Positions 8,523 to 16,931 of a stretch of DNA of 64,000 nucleotides are shown here, piece after piece. The notes under the pieces are model-generated. The model saw only the letters and a program-made list of their open reading frames with translations, did not search any database and had not been told where the DNA came from. Location of the stretch: NCBI RefSeq assembly GCF_004770155.1, contig NZ_RQFA01000037.1, positions 124,001 to 188,000 of the forward strand, given 5' to 3'. Made by a program: the position numbers and the translations under genes. The stretch comes from Leptospira gomenensis. GTDB taxonomy: Bacteria > Spirochaetota > Leptospiria > Leptospirales > Leptospiraceae. Position 1 is the first letter of the stretch; each line of letters starts with the position of its first letter.

Positions 8523-9623
8523 TTAATTCAGCGTATAAGAGGGCTTCTTAAAAAGCTGAGACTCTCTGAATTTTTTCGGCGACATCCCAGTTTCGCGTAG
8601 AAAGGCTCTGTGAAAAACGGAATTGGAATTAAAACCGACCGCATTTCCGACCGATATAACGGAACGACTCGGGTCGTTGATTAGGATCGCTTTCGCTTCT
8701 TCTACACGGAATTGATTGATGTAGTTATTGAAATTGATACCTTTGTGATCGTTCAGATACGAGGACAATTGATGTACGGTCACGCCCAACTCTTCCGCGA
8801 CGCTCGGAAGACGTATATCCTCGTCCAGATAAATACGTTCCTCTTTGATAAGATAGGCGAGTTGTTTTTCGAGGGCTTCTATATCCACATCGTTTAACAG
8901 CGATTTTTTGATCACGTTTTTCTGGATCTCGGAAACCGAGACCTGCTCGGACAACAAATCCTGGAAGTATACGCTGACGAAATAGAAGTATACGATTTCG
9001 AACGTGGTAACCACTCCTGAATACAACACGAGCAACTTCTGCTCCAATACGATCCCTAAAACTTCCAAAAAGGCGCATACAAAAACCGAAAAAACCAAAC
9101 CGGCGAGAATCCTTGACTTCGACGTTCTCAAATCGAAAACGCCGTTCTGAAACATACGATACAAAGCGATCCCGACGTAGACGATCACGAATATGTCGGT
9201 AAGATACAGGAATAAACCGAACTCGAAGTGACTCTGCTGATCGTATAAACTTGCGATGGGAATCGATAGTACGACCGGAGGAACCAGATTCCAATAGTGT
9301 TTGGAGGACAACTTGGGATCGTTGGAAAAGGCCATGATGGAAACTAGATAGACTATAATTCCGCTGGTGGATAAGGCAAGCAGGTCGATCTGAAACAAAA
9401 ACCGCTTCAACCAATTGTAAGATACAGCGTTGATCGTATTTTCGTCCAAATACTGAAACACGGCCGTAAGAGTCAAAAGCCCCGCCACAAAATAATCGAT
9501 TTGATTTCTGGCCTTAAGCAGACGACCCGCTCCGATAATCAAAGCGAAAAAAGCGCCGAACCTGGATATCTCAATCAGCAAATCTTCCCGTAGTAACCAA
9601 TCTATAGTGTTCACCATACTCAA
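8523..9623 (-). CDS. AraC-family regulator with membrane-spanning N-terminal domain
   Basis: 366 residues. The N-terminal about 220 residues hold around seven hydrophobic segments (for example FFALIIGAGRLL, GIIVYLVSIMAF, LAGLVFSVFVCAFLEVLGI). The C-terminal about 100 residues are an AraC/XylS DNA-binding domain: LPSVAEELGVTVHQLSSYLN for the first helix-turn-helix and SVISVGNAVGFNSNSVFHRA then FLRETGMSPKKFRES for the second. Such 7TM-AraC proteins are common in Leptospira and are thought to sense an envelope or lipid signal. The direct neighbour downstream is the propeller lipoprotein, a candidate target or sensor partner (inference). Confidence 0.88.
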   Translation of the reverse strand: MSMVNTIDWLLREDLLIEISRFGAFFALIIGAGRLLKARNQIDYFVAGLLTLTAVFQYLDENTINAVSYNWLKRFLFQIDLLALSTSGIIVYLVSIMAFSNDPKLSSKHYWNLVPPVVLSIPIASLYDQQSHFEFGLFLYLTDIFVIVYVGIALYRMFQNGVFDLRTSKSRILAGLVFSVFVCAFLEVLGIVLEQKLLVLYSGVVTTFEIVYFYFVSVYFQDLLSEQVSVSEIQKNVIKKSLLNDVDIEALEKQLAYLIKEERIYLDEDIRLPSVAEELGVTVHQLSSYLNDHKGINFNNYINQFRVEEAKAILINDPSRSVISVGNAVGFNSNSVFHRAFLRETGMSPKKFRESQLFKKPSYTLN

Positions 9624-9653
9624 CTTCCAAAAGCGAATTTCTTTTTTATAATT

Positions 9654-9896
9654 TCAGCTTACTCTTAAATCGTGATTCAAATCCGCATCAATCGTTTCGT
9701 CGAACCGTATACTTTTCTTCGTCGATTGAAATTGATTCATAAGACCAACAAAATGAGGTCGATTATTTTTCACTCCAAAGATATCGCCTATCACTCCAAA
9801 GGAACCACTGACGCCCAAAGGGGAATGAACGCCCATTTTTAATACATATAGTTTTTCTAACGTTAGCCTCTTTTGCCGATTTTTTGCGATTTGCAT
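9654..9896 (-). CDS. Doubtful small ORF
   Basis: 80 residues, starting MQIAKNRQKRLTLEKLY, with a Gly/Val/Phe-rich middle (GVSGSFGVIGDIFGVKNN). It lies between two same-strand genes, and the ribosome binding site is weak. I do not recognise it; it may be a decayed gene or non-coding. Confidence 0.25.
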   Translation of the reverse strand: MQIAKNRQKRLTLEKLYVLKMGVHSPLGVSGSFGVIGDIFGVKNNRPHFVGLMNQFQSTKKSIRFDETIDADLNHDLRVS

Positions 9897-9914
9897 CCGA
9901 ATTCCCGCTTCCGT

Positions 9915-10352
9915 TTATATATTTTCGGAGGAAACCAATAACGAACCTTCGAGCATCGGAAATAAAAACTCCGTTTCATTTTGCAACCTAAGCAACAATG
10001 AATCCATCAACACGTTTGAATCATCGATAAACGACTTCGGTTCCTCCAGAATTTTGGAGGGAAGAGACCAAGAGGTTACGTATTTTCTAATTTGATTTTT
10101 CAAATCGTTACGGGATGAACGTTTATAAAATCCGAAATCCGCGCTTCTTAGTTCGTTCTCCGGAAAAACCTCGAAAAGGATCAGATAGGTTTCCGTCATA
10201 AGATGTTCGTTGAATTTCGCGTTAATGCTCGCAAGGATATCGATCACCTCGCCGACCCTATCTCCGACCGAATCGGTTTTTAGAATCTTAACCAACTCCA
10301 AAGCCAATCGTTTTAATCCGGCATTCTGTTTTTTATAAATCTCGCTCTGCAT
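9915..10352 (-). CDS. Hemerythrin-like four-helix protein
   Basis: 145 residues, all-helical in appearance, no signal peptide. The segment KFNEHLMTETYLILF (HxxxE spacing) and the C-terminal LQNETEFLFPMLEGSLL match the second and last helices of hemerythrin/HHE domains. In the last motif the usual His (Hxx(x)EE..LFP) is replaced, so the di-iron ligand set looks incomplete. It resembles the protein encoded at 13214-13663. If it still binds iron it could sense O2 or NO; otherwise it is a structural derivative. The upstream DNA (10353-10920) separates it from the divergent STAS gene. Confidence 0.55.
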   Translation of the reverse strand: MQSEIYKKQNAGLKRLALELVKILKTDSVGDRVGEVIDILASINAKFNEHLMTETYLILFEVFPENELRSADFGFYKRSSRNDLKNQIRKYVTSWSLPSKILEEPKSFIDDSNVLMDSLLLRLQNETEFLFPMLEGSLLVSSENI

Positions 10353-10920
10353 TTCCTACCTCGGAGTATTCTTTGTTCACGGTTTTATTATGTATCTTTA
10401 TCTGAGTTTTTCGGTTGAACCGATCTTTAAGTCGAGGAGTCGAGCGCCGATTCGAACTCGCGTTTAATGCGAGAAACGTCAGACAGCACGGGAAAAGAAA
10501 AAGGAGCGCGACACAAATCAACGGGAACTTCGGATGGATCGCGGAATCCTACCCTATGATGGACTATGAATTTCCTTCGGTCGCCATTTTTCAAATCCGA
10601 CGATTCGTCCGATTGTTCCCGGATTGTATCAAACGGAATCGCAATCACAAGCAGATTTCGAACTTACGGGCAAACCGGGCCTTTCATCTTAATTCAATCG
10701 ATATTATAAAACAGTAATAATATCGATTTATAATTATGTGCCACAATCGTTTCTTTTAAGCTGCATCTGAATCGTTTTGCTGATCCGGCGCCTCCGTCTT
10801 CAGCGGGAATTCAAATAACGAAGCAAAAGGAATCCAGACGTTTTGTGATAGGTCGATTTTTATCGGATTTAGTGATTGATAAAAATCTCCAAACCGAAGA
10901 CACAGTTTAAAGGTACATCT
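10353..10920. other. Intergenic region with a perfect AT-rich inverted repeat
   Basis: No convincing gene; the frames present lack ribosome binding sites. A 12-bp perfect inverted repeat AATCGATATTAT / ATAATATCGATT lies at 10696-10707 and 10717-10728 with a 9-nt loop. It could be a regulator binding site or a transcribed hairpin in the leader of the STAS gene, whose start is 193 bp downstream. Confidence 0.5.
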
Positions 10921-11325
10921 ATGGAAACGAAATCCGATCCCATTCGATATCAAACGAACGATATGAACATCAAAATCGAGCACATATCTTCGGCCGGAAC
11001 CCTACCCGGACCGGCGGTTATCATTCAAATTCAAGGGGAAATTAATATCTTCTCGGCCAAAAAACTCAAAGACGCCTTTAACGAGGCGATCGACAACGAA
11101 ATTTACATTCTTCTAATAGACGTATCCGCCGTTAAAAGTATGGACTCGTCTGGAATCGCAGCGTTTATAGCGGCGCATGCACGACTCGGAAAAATACCGA
11201 ACGGAAGCCTGGTCCTCTTTTCCCTCACTCCCGAAATAGAAAAAATGTTGGAGCTAACGAGACTCAAATCACTGTTCCGCACCGCTGCCAATCTCACCGA
11301 ATCGATTCGTCTTCTCGCCAAATAA
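10921..11325 (+). CDS. STAS-domain anti-sigma factor antagonist-like protein
   Basis: 134 residues from ATG 10921, preceded by AAAGG 8 bp upstream; the open frame extends further but without a ribosome binding site. The domain covers nearly the whole protein: VIIQIQGEINIFSAKKLKDAF is the first strand-helix unit and LLIDVSAVKSMDSSGIAAFI carries the conserved DSSG whose serine is phosphorylated in SpoIIAA/RsbV. Such proteins bind anti-sigma kinases and are reset by PP2C phosphatases. No kinase or sigma factor is adjacent. A REC/PP2C phosphatase is encoded at 57.4-58.5 kb, but a link between them is speculation. Confidence 0.85.
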   Translation: METKSDPIRYQTNDMNIKIEHISSAGTLPGPAVIIQIQGEINIFSAKKLKDAFNEAIDNEIYILLIDVSAVKSMDSSGIAAFIAAHARLGKIPNGSLVLFSLTPEIEKMLELTRLKSLFRTAANLTESIRLLAK

Positions 11326-11341
11326 ATTCTGCTTTCGTTAA

Positions 11342-11366
11342 GGCTCTTAGGATTTGAAAAAGAGCC
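11342..11366 (+). terminator. Possible weak terminator after the STAS gene
   Basis: A 7-bp stem GGCTCTT (11342-11348) / AAGAGCC (11360-11366) 17 bp after the stop codon. There is no T-tract behind it, so it may be only an mRNA 3' hairpin. Confidence 0.35.
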
Positions 11367-11521
11367 GCTTCACTTCACCGCATTCGCATATTACCCGTTG
11401 CCTTTTCTTAAAAACCGTTTCACACAACGGCTCCTAATTTCTTATAACAACGAATTCATAGATTTATAAGTCCGTTTTTCAATCATGACCGCCCTTGATA
11501 GACTTGAGGGATATAGGTCGT

Positions 11522-13210
11522 GTGCAAATGTCAAATAACGTTCCCGTTTCTCCGCTTATCCTAAGAAGGGCGATCAAATTCTGCTCGGATAACTCCAAAG
11601 AGGGTATCGTGCTGTTTTCCAAAAACTGGGAAACCCTATACACGAATTCAACCTTGGACGAACTGTTGCAATCACCGAATTTTCCGAGCATCTACGAAGC
11701 GCTTTTGACACACTTAAAGACCTCGAAGGAGACGCGTTACGATAAAGAAATCGGGCTTTCTAATATTCTCCTTGAATCGGGCGCGTTAGACGTCGCTTAT
11801 TTCAACGATTATACCCTGATGTTGAATTTCATCCTTCACGATTTGGAGGAAGTTAACGCCCTCCGTTTTTTAGCGGTCAGGCAAAATCTTTCCACCGATT
11901 TTAAGGAATCGTTTTATTTGGATCGTTTTACGGGACTTCCGAACAAGAACTACTTTCTTTCCATCTATAGCAACAAACGAATCTATAATAATAAATCCAG
12001 GAAGGATTATTTTCTCTACCTGATATCGCTCTCCAATCCTGATTCGATCCTGAACAAAGAGGACAATTTTTATTACGAATCCATCGCCCTAAAGATCGCG
12101 GATCGTTTGAAAAAATACATTTCCAAAGGGGATCAGATATTCCGACTCGGGCCCGAGCGTTTCCTGATCGCCACCTCAAATATCGAATCCGAAATGGAAG
12201 CGGAATGGTTCGCGGAATGTATCATACTTCTATTTTCTTTTCCCTTCACGTATAGGGAACGAGAATTCCATCTAAACGTGAACGTCGGTTACGCCCAATT
12301 CGACCAACTCGCCAATTCGGATCTCAATTCGTTGCGTATTTTGGAGGAAGCGATTCAACAATCCTCTCTTATCGGACCGAATTCCTTTTACCACTACGAT
12401 CGCCAAACCATAGAACAGAACGCCACCCGTGCCAAAATAGAAATCGATCTGCGAAAAGTGCTGAACCGAAACGAGCTGGAACTCGCGTATCAACCGATAC
12501 TCGACGTTAGACAGGATTCGATCCTTTCCATGGAAGTGTTGTTGCGCTGGAATCATCCCGAAAAGGGGAAATTGATGCCGGCAAGTTTCATCTCAATCGC
12601 AGAAAGTTCAAGTTTCATAAAAACGATCGGAGAATGGCTGATCTGGGACACGTTAAAATTCTATAACACGTCCGAACTTAAAGAAAATCAAATATGCATA
12701 TCTTTGAATATATCCGTTAAACAGCTCCACGACAAACAGATTTTCAACGTTTTAAAGGAAGCCACGGATTTTTACGGAATTTCACCCAACTCGATCATAC
12801 TGGAGATCGTCGAGGATTCGTTCGACACCAATCTCGTCAAAGTGAACAAAATAATTTCGCTTTTGAAGGAATACGGATATAGGATCGCCATAGACGACTT
12901 CGGAAAAGGTTACTCCTCTTTAGGAAGGATCCAGACTCTTCCGGTCGATTATATAAAGTTGGATAAGATCTTTCTCTTTAATTATTTTAAGTCATCCAGT
13001 AAGACGATCATTTCGTCCCTAATCAATCTGATCCAAGCGATGGACAAAGCGATCATCGTCGAAGGAGTGGAAAATCCCAACCAACACGAACTCTTACGGG
13101 AACTCAACTGCAATTTCGCGCAGGGTTTCCATTACTCATACCCCCTGGAAGCGTCGAAGGCCGAGGAATACGTAAAGTCCAAGTTGAAAAACAAACTTAC
13201 CAGGAATTAA
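11522..13210 (+). CDS. Degenerate-GGDEF / EAL c-di-GMP phosphodiesterase
   Basis: About 562 residues. GAGGG at 11506-11510 favours GTG 11522 (ATG 11528 is the alternative). Order: N-terminal region of about 130 residues that may be PAS-like, a GGDEF domain starting at DRFTGLPNKNYF with the active-site loop changed to LGPERF, and a C-terminal EAL domain. The EAL motif reads EVLLRW and keeps the glutamate; the other catalytic parts are intact: SLNISVKQL, ILEIVED, IAIDDFGKGYSSL, YIKLDKIF, IIVEGVEN and AQGFHYS. So the cyclase half is probably inactive or allosteric, and the phosphodiesterase half active. The hemerythrin-like gene follows after 3 bp, which suggests a functional pair. Confidence 0.88.
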   Translation: MQMSNNVPVSPLILRRAIKFCSDNSKEGIVLFSKNWETLYTNSTLDELLQSPNFPSIYEALLTHLKTSKETRYDKEIGLSNILLESGALDVAYFNDYTLMLNFILHDLEEVNALRFLAVRQNLSTDFKESFYLDRFTGLPNKNYFLSIYSNKRIYNNKSRKDYFLYLISLSNPDSILNKEDNFYYESIALKIADRLKKYISKGDQIFRLGPERFLIATSNIESEMEAEWFAECIILLFSFPFTYREREFHLNVNVGYAQFDQLANSDLNSLRILEEAIQQSSLIGPNSFYHYDRQTIEQNATRAKIEIDLRKVLNRNELELAYQPILDVRQDSILSMEVLLRWNHPEKGKLMPASFISIAESSSFIKTIGEWLIWDTLKFYNTSELKENQICISLNISVKQLHDKQIFNVLKEATDFYGISPNSIILEIVEDSFDTNLVKVNKIISLLKEYGYRIAIDDFGKGYSSLGRIQTLPVDYIKLDKIFLFNYFKSSSKTIISSLINLIQAMDKAIIVEGVENPNQHELLRELNCNFAQGFHYSYPLEASKAEEYVKSKLKNKLTRN

Positions 13211-13213
13211 ACA

Positions 13214-13663
13214 GTGGAACTTATACCGAAACTTAAGTCCCAACATATTATCATAAACGAATACGCTTATCAGATCGAATCGGAAATGGACAAACCTAAT
13301 CCGAACATAGGACATCTAGTCGAGTTGTTGTCCGTATTCTCGGCGTCCCTGCTCTTTCATCTGAATCTTGAAGACACGATGTTGTATTTCAGGATGGAGA
13401 ATCATACCCGAAACTCTCCTACGTTAGTCTCCCTTTTCGAGCAATACCGGAAGACGATGTTCGGATTAAAGGATCTGTTGCTCGACTACGCCAGCAAATA
13501 TTCCGATCCGCTCACCATCGAGATAAACATCTCCAGCTTTCGCAGCGAAACCGTTGAGATCATGAGACATCTGAAAAATAGGATCGATCGGGAGGAAGCG
13601 GAGTTTTATCCTTTGATCGAGGACATTCTGCGTAAACTTTCTGCGGACTCCGAAATCCTCTAA
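13214..13663 (+). CDS. Hemerythrin-like protein paired with the EAL gene
   Basis: 149 residues from GTG 13214; AGGA in the end of the previous gene is the ribosome binding site, and the two genes are 3 bp apart. Helical layout of an HHE domain: LKSQHIIINEYAYQIE (first helix His), LLFHLNLEDTMLYFRM (HxxxE), and LKNRIDREEAEFYPLIEDIL as the last helix. In the last motif the iron-ligand His of the typical HxxxEE..LFP is Arg. Partial loss of ligands means iron binding is uncertain. Tight coupling to a c-di-GMP phosphodiesterase suggests a regulator of it, perhaps by O2, NO or iron (inference). Confidence 0.65.
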   Translation: MELIPKLKSQHIIINEYAYQIESEMDKPNPNIGHLVELLSVFSASLLFHLNLEDTMLYFRMENHTRNSPTLVSLFEQYRKTMFGLKDLLLDYASKYSDPLTIEINISSFRSETVEIMRHLKNRIDREEAEFYPLIEDILRKLSADSEIL

Positions 13664-13876
13664 ACCGCGAGGTCTTACCGAAACTACCTTACCTTTCGAA
13701 AAAATTCCGATACCGCGGATGGAAACTCGGACCGAAGAAACGACTCCGATGTCATACCGCTTCGTACGTAAACGTCGGATTCGTAAGTAGATCGGAAAAA
13801 AACTCCGATAAAATCCCGAAATCGAACGCGTTTCTTTTTTGCTTGTACTTTTTAGGCGTTTCCTTAATCTGAGCGC

Positions 13877-14500
13877 ATGCAGAAGAATTCTTCCGGGAAA
13901 AAGGCGTTTCTCGTCGGCATCACCGGGATGATCGGCGGTGGTAAAAGTACCGCGACGCAACTTCTGCAGGAATCGGGTGCGTTCGTGATCCACGCGGACA
14001 ATTTAGCAAAACGTTATACGTCATCGGAATCCCCGATTCTTTCCGAACTCGTGGAACTGCTGGGTCCGGAAATCCTCGACGAGAACGGAAACCCGGATCG
14101 GAAAAAAATTTCCGATATCGTATTCTCCGACAAGGAAAAACTGAACGGTTTAAACAAACTGATTCATCCGAGGGTCCGCGCCGACTTTCTGAAACTTTTG
14201 GAAACGGATGCGGCGGGAAAACTGGTCGTCTGGGAGGTCCCTCTTCTTTTCGAAACCGACGCACATTCCCTCTGCGACGCGACCGTCACGGTGGATTCGG
14301 ACGAGGAAATCTCGATTTTACGCGCCATGAAACGGGACGGTATGAAAAAAGAGGAGGTTTTAGCGAGAATCTCCAACCAACTCCCTCTCTCGGAAAAACT
14401 AAAAAAAGCCGATTATATAGTAAACAACAAAGGCAATCTGGAATCCCTTAGGGAAGAGTGCCGACGTCTTTATACAATTTTATCAGGAAGAATGTCATGA
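13877..14500 (+). CDS. coaE: Dephospho-CoA kinase
   Basis: 207 residues, normal length. Walker A GITGMIGGGKST near the N terminus, the substrate motif HADNLAKRYT (canonical D-x-D/DxxxH region), LIHPRVRADF and VVWEVPLLFET (the VPLLFE signature), and a lid region with MKRDGMKKEEVLARI. It phosphorylates dephospho-CoA at the 3' hydroxyl, the last step of CoA synthesis. The stop overlaps the start of the SPOR gene (ATGA), so the two are translationally coupled. Confidence 0.95.
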   Translation: MQKNSSGKKAFLVGITGMIGGGKSTATQLLQESGAFVIHADNLAKRYTSSESPILSELVELLGPEILDENGNPDRKKISDIVFSDKEKLNGLNKLIHPRVRADFLKLLETDAAGKLVVWEVPLLFETDAHSLCDATVTVDSDEEISILRAMKRDGMKKEEVLARISNQLPLSEKLKKADYIVNNKGNLESLREECRRLYTILSGRMS

Positions 14501-15243
14501 AGGAAAAGATTTTTTACGTAATCAATCTGGATAATAAGAGAATTCTAATACTCTCTTTGTTTTTACTCGGCCTTCTTTGTTCGTTTTTCTTTTTGGGCGT
14601 TTCCGTGGGCAAAAAACGCGCGGGTGGTGCGGAAGAATCCCTGGCGTTAAACGACATTAGAAATTCTGAAATTCAAAGTACGATTCCGTTTTCAGAACCC
14701 GGCCAAGTTCCGACACAAACCAACGACAACGTTACCGGGCAAATCCCGGCGGCGAGTTCCGCCTCCCCGTCCGGGCAGACGCAGAACCGTTCGGATTCGG
14801 TCGCTTTCAAAAATATTCCTCCTGCAACGGAGGTGGTGGAATTCAAAAAATCGAATAACGCAGCTTCGTCGGTTTCGGAAAGGGAACCCAAGGCCGAACT
14901 CGAAACCCTCTCTGTAAAGGAACCGGAAACTTCCAAAGAATCGAAAAAAATAAAACGGACCGAGGAGAAAAAGTCGAAACGTGTTTCGGCAAAAACCCAG
15001 GATTCGGAAGAGTCAAACGGTTACTCTCTTCAAGTCGCCGCGTTCAAGGAAAAAGAAAAAGCGGACGAACTGAAAAAAACGATTTCCGGAAAAGAAAAAA
15101 ATACGAAAGCGACCGTCAAAAGATCCAGAAACGGATATTATACGGTGCGTTTTGGCTCCGCTTCGTCTAAAAAAGAAGCAGAAGGATTGGCGACTAAGCT
15201 GCCCGCGAAGTTGAGATCCGGAGTCATCGTAGTCAAGGATTGA
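14497..15243 (+). CDS. SPOR-domain membrane-anchored protein
   Basis: 248 residues from ATG 14497, which overlaps the coaE stop by 4 bp. A single N-terminal membrane helix ILILSLFLLGLLCSFFFLGV follows a short cytoplasmic stub, so the bulk is periplasmic. A low-complexity Ser/Glu/Lys linker leads to a C-terminal SPOR domain (GYSLQVAAFKEKEKADELK, then GYYTVRFGSASSKKEAEGLA). SPOR domains bind septal peptidoglycan stripped of stem peptides; the protein is probably linked to cell division. The FtsN-like topology is suggestive but no FtsN N-terminal motifs are seen. Confidence 0.88.
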   Translation: MKEKIFYVINLDNKRILILSLFLLGLLCSFFFLGVSVGKKRAGGAEESLALNDIRNSEIQSTIPFSEPGQVPTQTNDNVTGQIPAASSASPSGQTQNRSDSVAFKNIPPATEVVEFKKSNNAASSVSEREPKAELETLSVKEPETSKESKKIKRTEEKKSKRVSAKTQDSEESNGYSLQVAAFKEKEKADELKKTISGKEKNTKATVKRSRNGYYTVRFGSASSKKEAEGLATKLPAKLRSGVIVVKD

Positions 15244-15296
15244 TTTTTATATTGACCTTCTTCGCGTAGCCTACGAAACCTGTTTCTGAATTACGA

Positions 15297-15947
15297 ATGG
15301 ATCAACACGTGTTAGAGCTAACGCGCAAAGCGGTGGTAAGCGCTACGATCGATAGGCTCCGCACAACGTATTCGGATCTGCTGACCACCATCAAAGGATA
15401 CGACGGAATCCCGGATTTTTTCGAGCACAATCTTTATTCTCCTTCGAACAAGGAGGAAAGGGATAACGCGCTGGAAAGCCTTTACGAAAAGCTGAAGACG
15501 GTCGCGGGAAAATCCATGACCGACAACATACATCAGATCATTCTGCTAAACCGACTTACCGATTCCCTGGACTACGACACCGCCAAAGTCGTTATAGAAA
15601 ATAATCTCATTGAGAACGGCTTCATCTCCCGAGACAACCTATACGCGGCCATGGGAGAAACCGAACGTTTCGAAGACAGACGACGTCAAATCCAGATGGT
15701 CGGAAATACTCTCCGTTTTTTCTTTTCCCTTTCCAAACTTCCCATGATCAAACTCGTAATGGCGCCGATCAAAGTGGCCGCCTCTATGGTAGGCGCGACG
15801 TCGCTCGTGGAAACGATGGAGGCCGGTTACGAATTATCGAGTAAAATTCGTGATCTCAATCCGTTTATCGAAGCCTTTGTAGATAGGGAAAATCGACTGA
15901 TAGGAAAACTCGAAACCGGGAATCCGGTCGGCGAAGTTTCCAACTAA
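15297..15947 (+). CDS. Hypothetical protein, FFLEELY-like N-terminal motif
   Basis: 216 residues, soluble and helical. The segment DFFEHNLYSPSNKEERDNAL recalls the FFxxxLY...RD motif of the 'FFLEELY motif protein' family, but the match is loose. A hydrophobic stretch LPMIKLVMAPIKVAASMVGA (about 155-175) could be amphipathic rather than a membrane span. The end of the gene lies 15 bp from the end of the convergent SGNH gene. Function unknown. Confidence 0.7.
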   Translation: MDQHVLELTRKAVVSATIDRLRTTYSDLLTTIKGYDGIPDFFEHNLYSPSNKEERDNALESLYEKLKTVAGKSMTDNIHQIILLNRLTDSLDYDTAKVVIENNLIENGFISRDNLYAAMGETERFEDRRRQIQMVGNTLRFFFSLSKLPMIKLVMAPIKVAASMVGATSLVETMEAGYELSSKIRDLNPFIEAFVDRENRLIGKLETGNPVGEVSN

Positions 15948-15962
15948 AATCGGGTCTCTACT

Positions 15963-16931
15963 TCAAAACACATTCAAGGATTTTAATTTACTTATAAACT
16001 CGCGCGTGTATTCCGCTTTGCCGACGGGATGAAGATGGGAAGCGTCGAAGAACAGTTCCGGCTTGGTCTCGAAGTATTCCGGTTTCAGACGGACATACGT
16101 CGTACGGTGGTTTTCGGCGATTTCCGCGAGTTTGGAACGAACGACGGAGAATTTTGCGTCCTCCTCGGAGGAGAAGTAGTAGTTCGGCGTTTCCAGCAGG
16201 ATAGTCCGTATTCCGTCTCGCTCGGTCAACTTTAGTATTTCATGAAGTTCTGAAATTAAGTTAGGATCGGTTTCAGGAAGGAAGGTTTGGTATTGTTTTT
16301 TCCAAGATTCTATCCTTTCGTCTCCCGACGGTTCGGTCGCGTGTAAACTCCATCGAAACGCTCCGGAAAGATATTTGTCGTATAACTTGGAAAATACGAA
16401 ATGTGAAAACGAATTCAAGGAATACGCGCGTGAAACGCGGAATGCGGAATATTCCGCGGTCGATTCTTCTGCCCGTATCTTACGATCCAGAAAATCGACG
16501 AACCAACCCCTGTGATAGTATCCCTTTACGGATTTATAGGCGGAATCCGGATATCGACCGCGATGAAAGACCAACTTGTCCGTTTCCAATACGATCAGCG
16601 CAGGTCGTTCGTTGCGATTGACTCGGATGAATTCCGAGATCATCTCCTTTCTGAGAACGAGGTCCGCTCCGGGGACGTTGAGAAGCCGAACCCGTTTTCC
16701 GATTCCGGCTCCGAGTTCGGCGGGATCCAAATCCCACAGTATATGACTCGAACCTACGACCAGAACGTCGCCTGCCTGGAAATTCTTGGCCATCGAGAAC
16801 ATCTTGTCGTATTGATTGAACAAAAGCGAATATAAGATCCTGTCGAACGAAAACACGGACAATAGAAGGACGAACAACAAGCTCGCATAACGCAGCGATT
16901 TAGAATTGGAAGTAGATGAAACTCGATCCAT
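15963..16931 (-). CDS. SGNH-like membrane protein partnering an MBOAT acyltransferase (DUF1574-like)
   Basis: 322 residues. One N-terminal membrane helix (YASLLFVLLLSVFSFDRILY) then a periplasmic domain with the SGNH-type block I DVLVVGSSHILWDL (about 55-68) and a C-terminal FFDASHLHPVGK carrying a DxxH pair. This is the layout of AlgJ/AlgX/DltD-type partners of MBOAT acyltransferases. It starts 32 bp inside the MBOAT gene end, so the two are co-translated. Leptospires have many such proteins, which I know as DUF1574. The likely role is transfer of acyl groups to a surface polysaccharide or lipid; the acceptor is unknown. Confidence 0.8.
   Translation of the reverse strand: MDRVSSTSNSKSLRYASLLFVLLLSVFSFDRILYSLLFNQYDKMFSMAKNFQAGDVLVVGSSHILWDLDPAELGAGIGKRVRLLNVPGADLVLRKEMISEFIRVNRNERPALIVLETDKLVFHRGRYPDSAYKSVKGYYHRGWFVDFLDRKIRAEESTAEYSAFRVSRAYSLNSFSHFVFSKLYDKYLSGAFRWSLHATEPSGDERIESWKKQYQTFLPETDPNLISELHEILKLTERDGIRTILLETPNYYFSSEEDAKFSVVRSKLAEIAENHRTTYVRLKPEYFETKPELFFDASHLHPVGKAEYTREFISKLKSLNVF

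Noticed and set aside
10756..10983. Minus-strand frame of 75 residues
   Set aside because: Its start overlaps the STAS gene by about 60 bp and no SD is seen; the tail looks protein-like but support is too weak.
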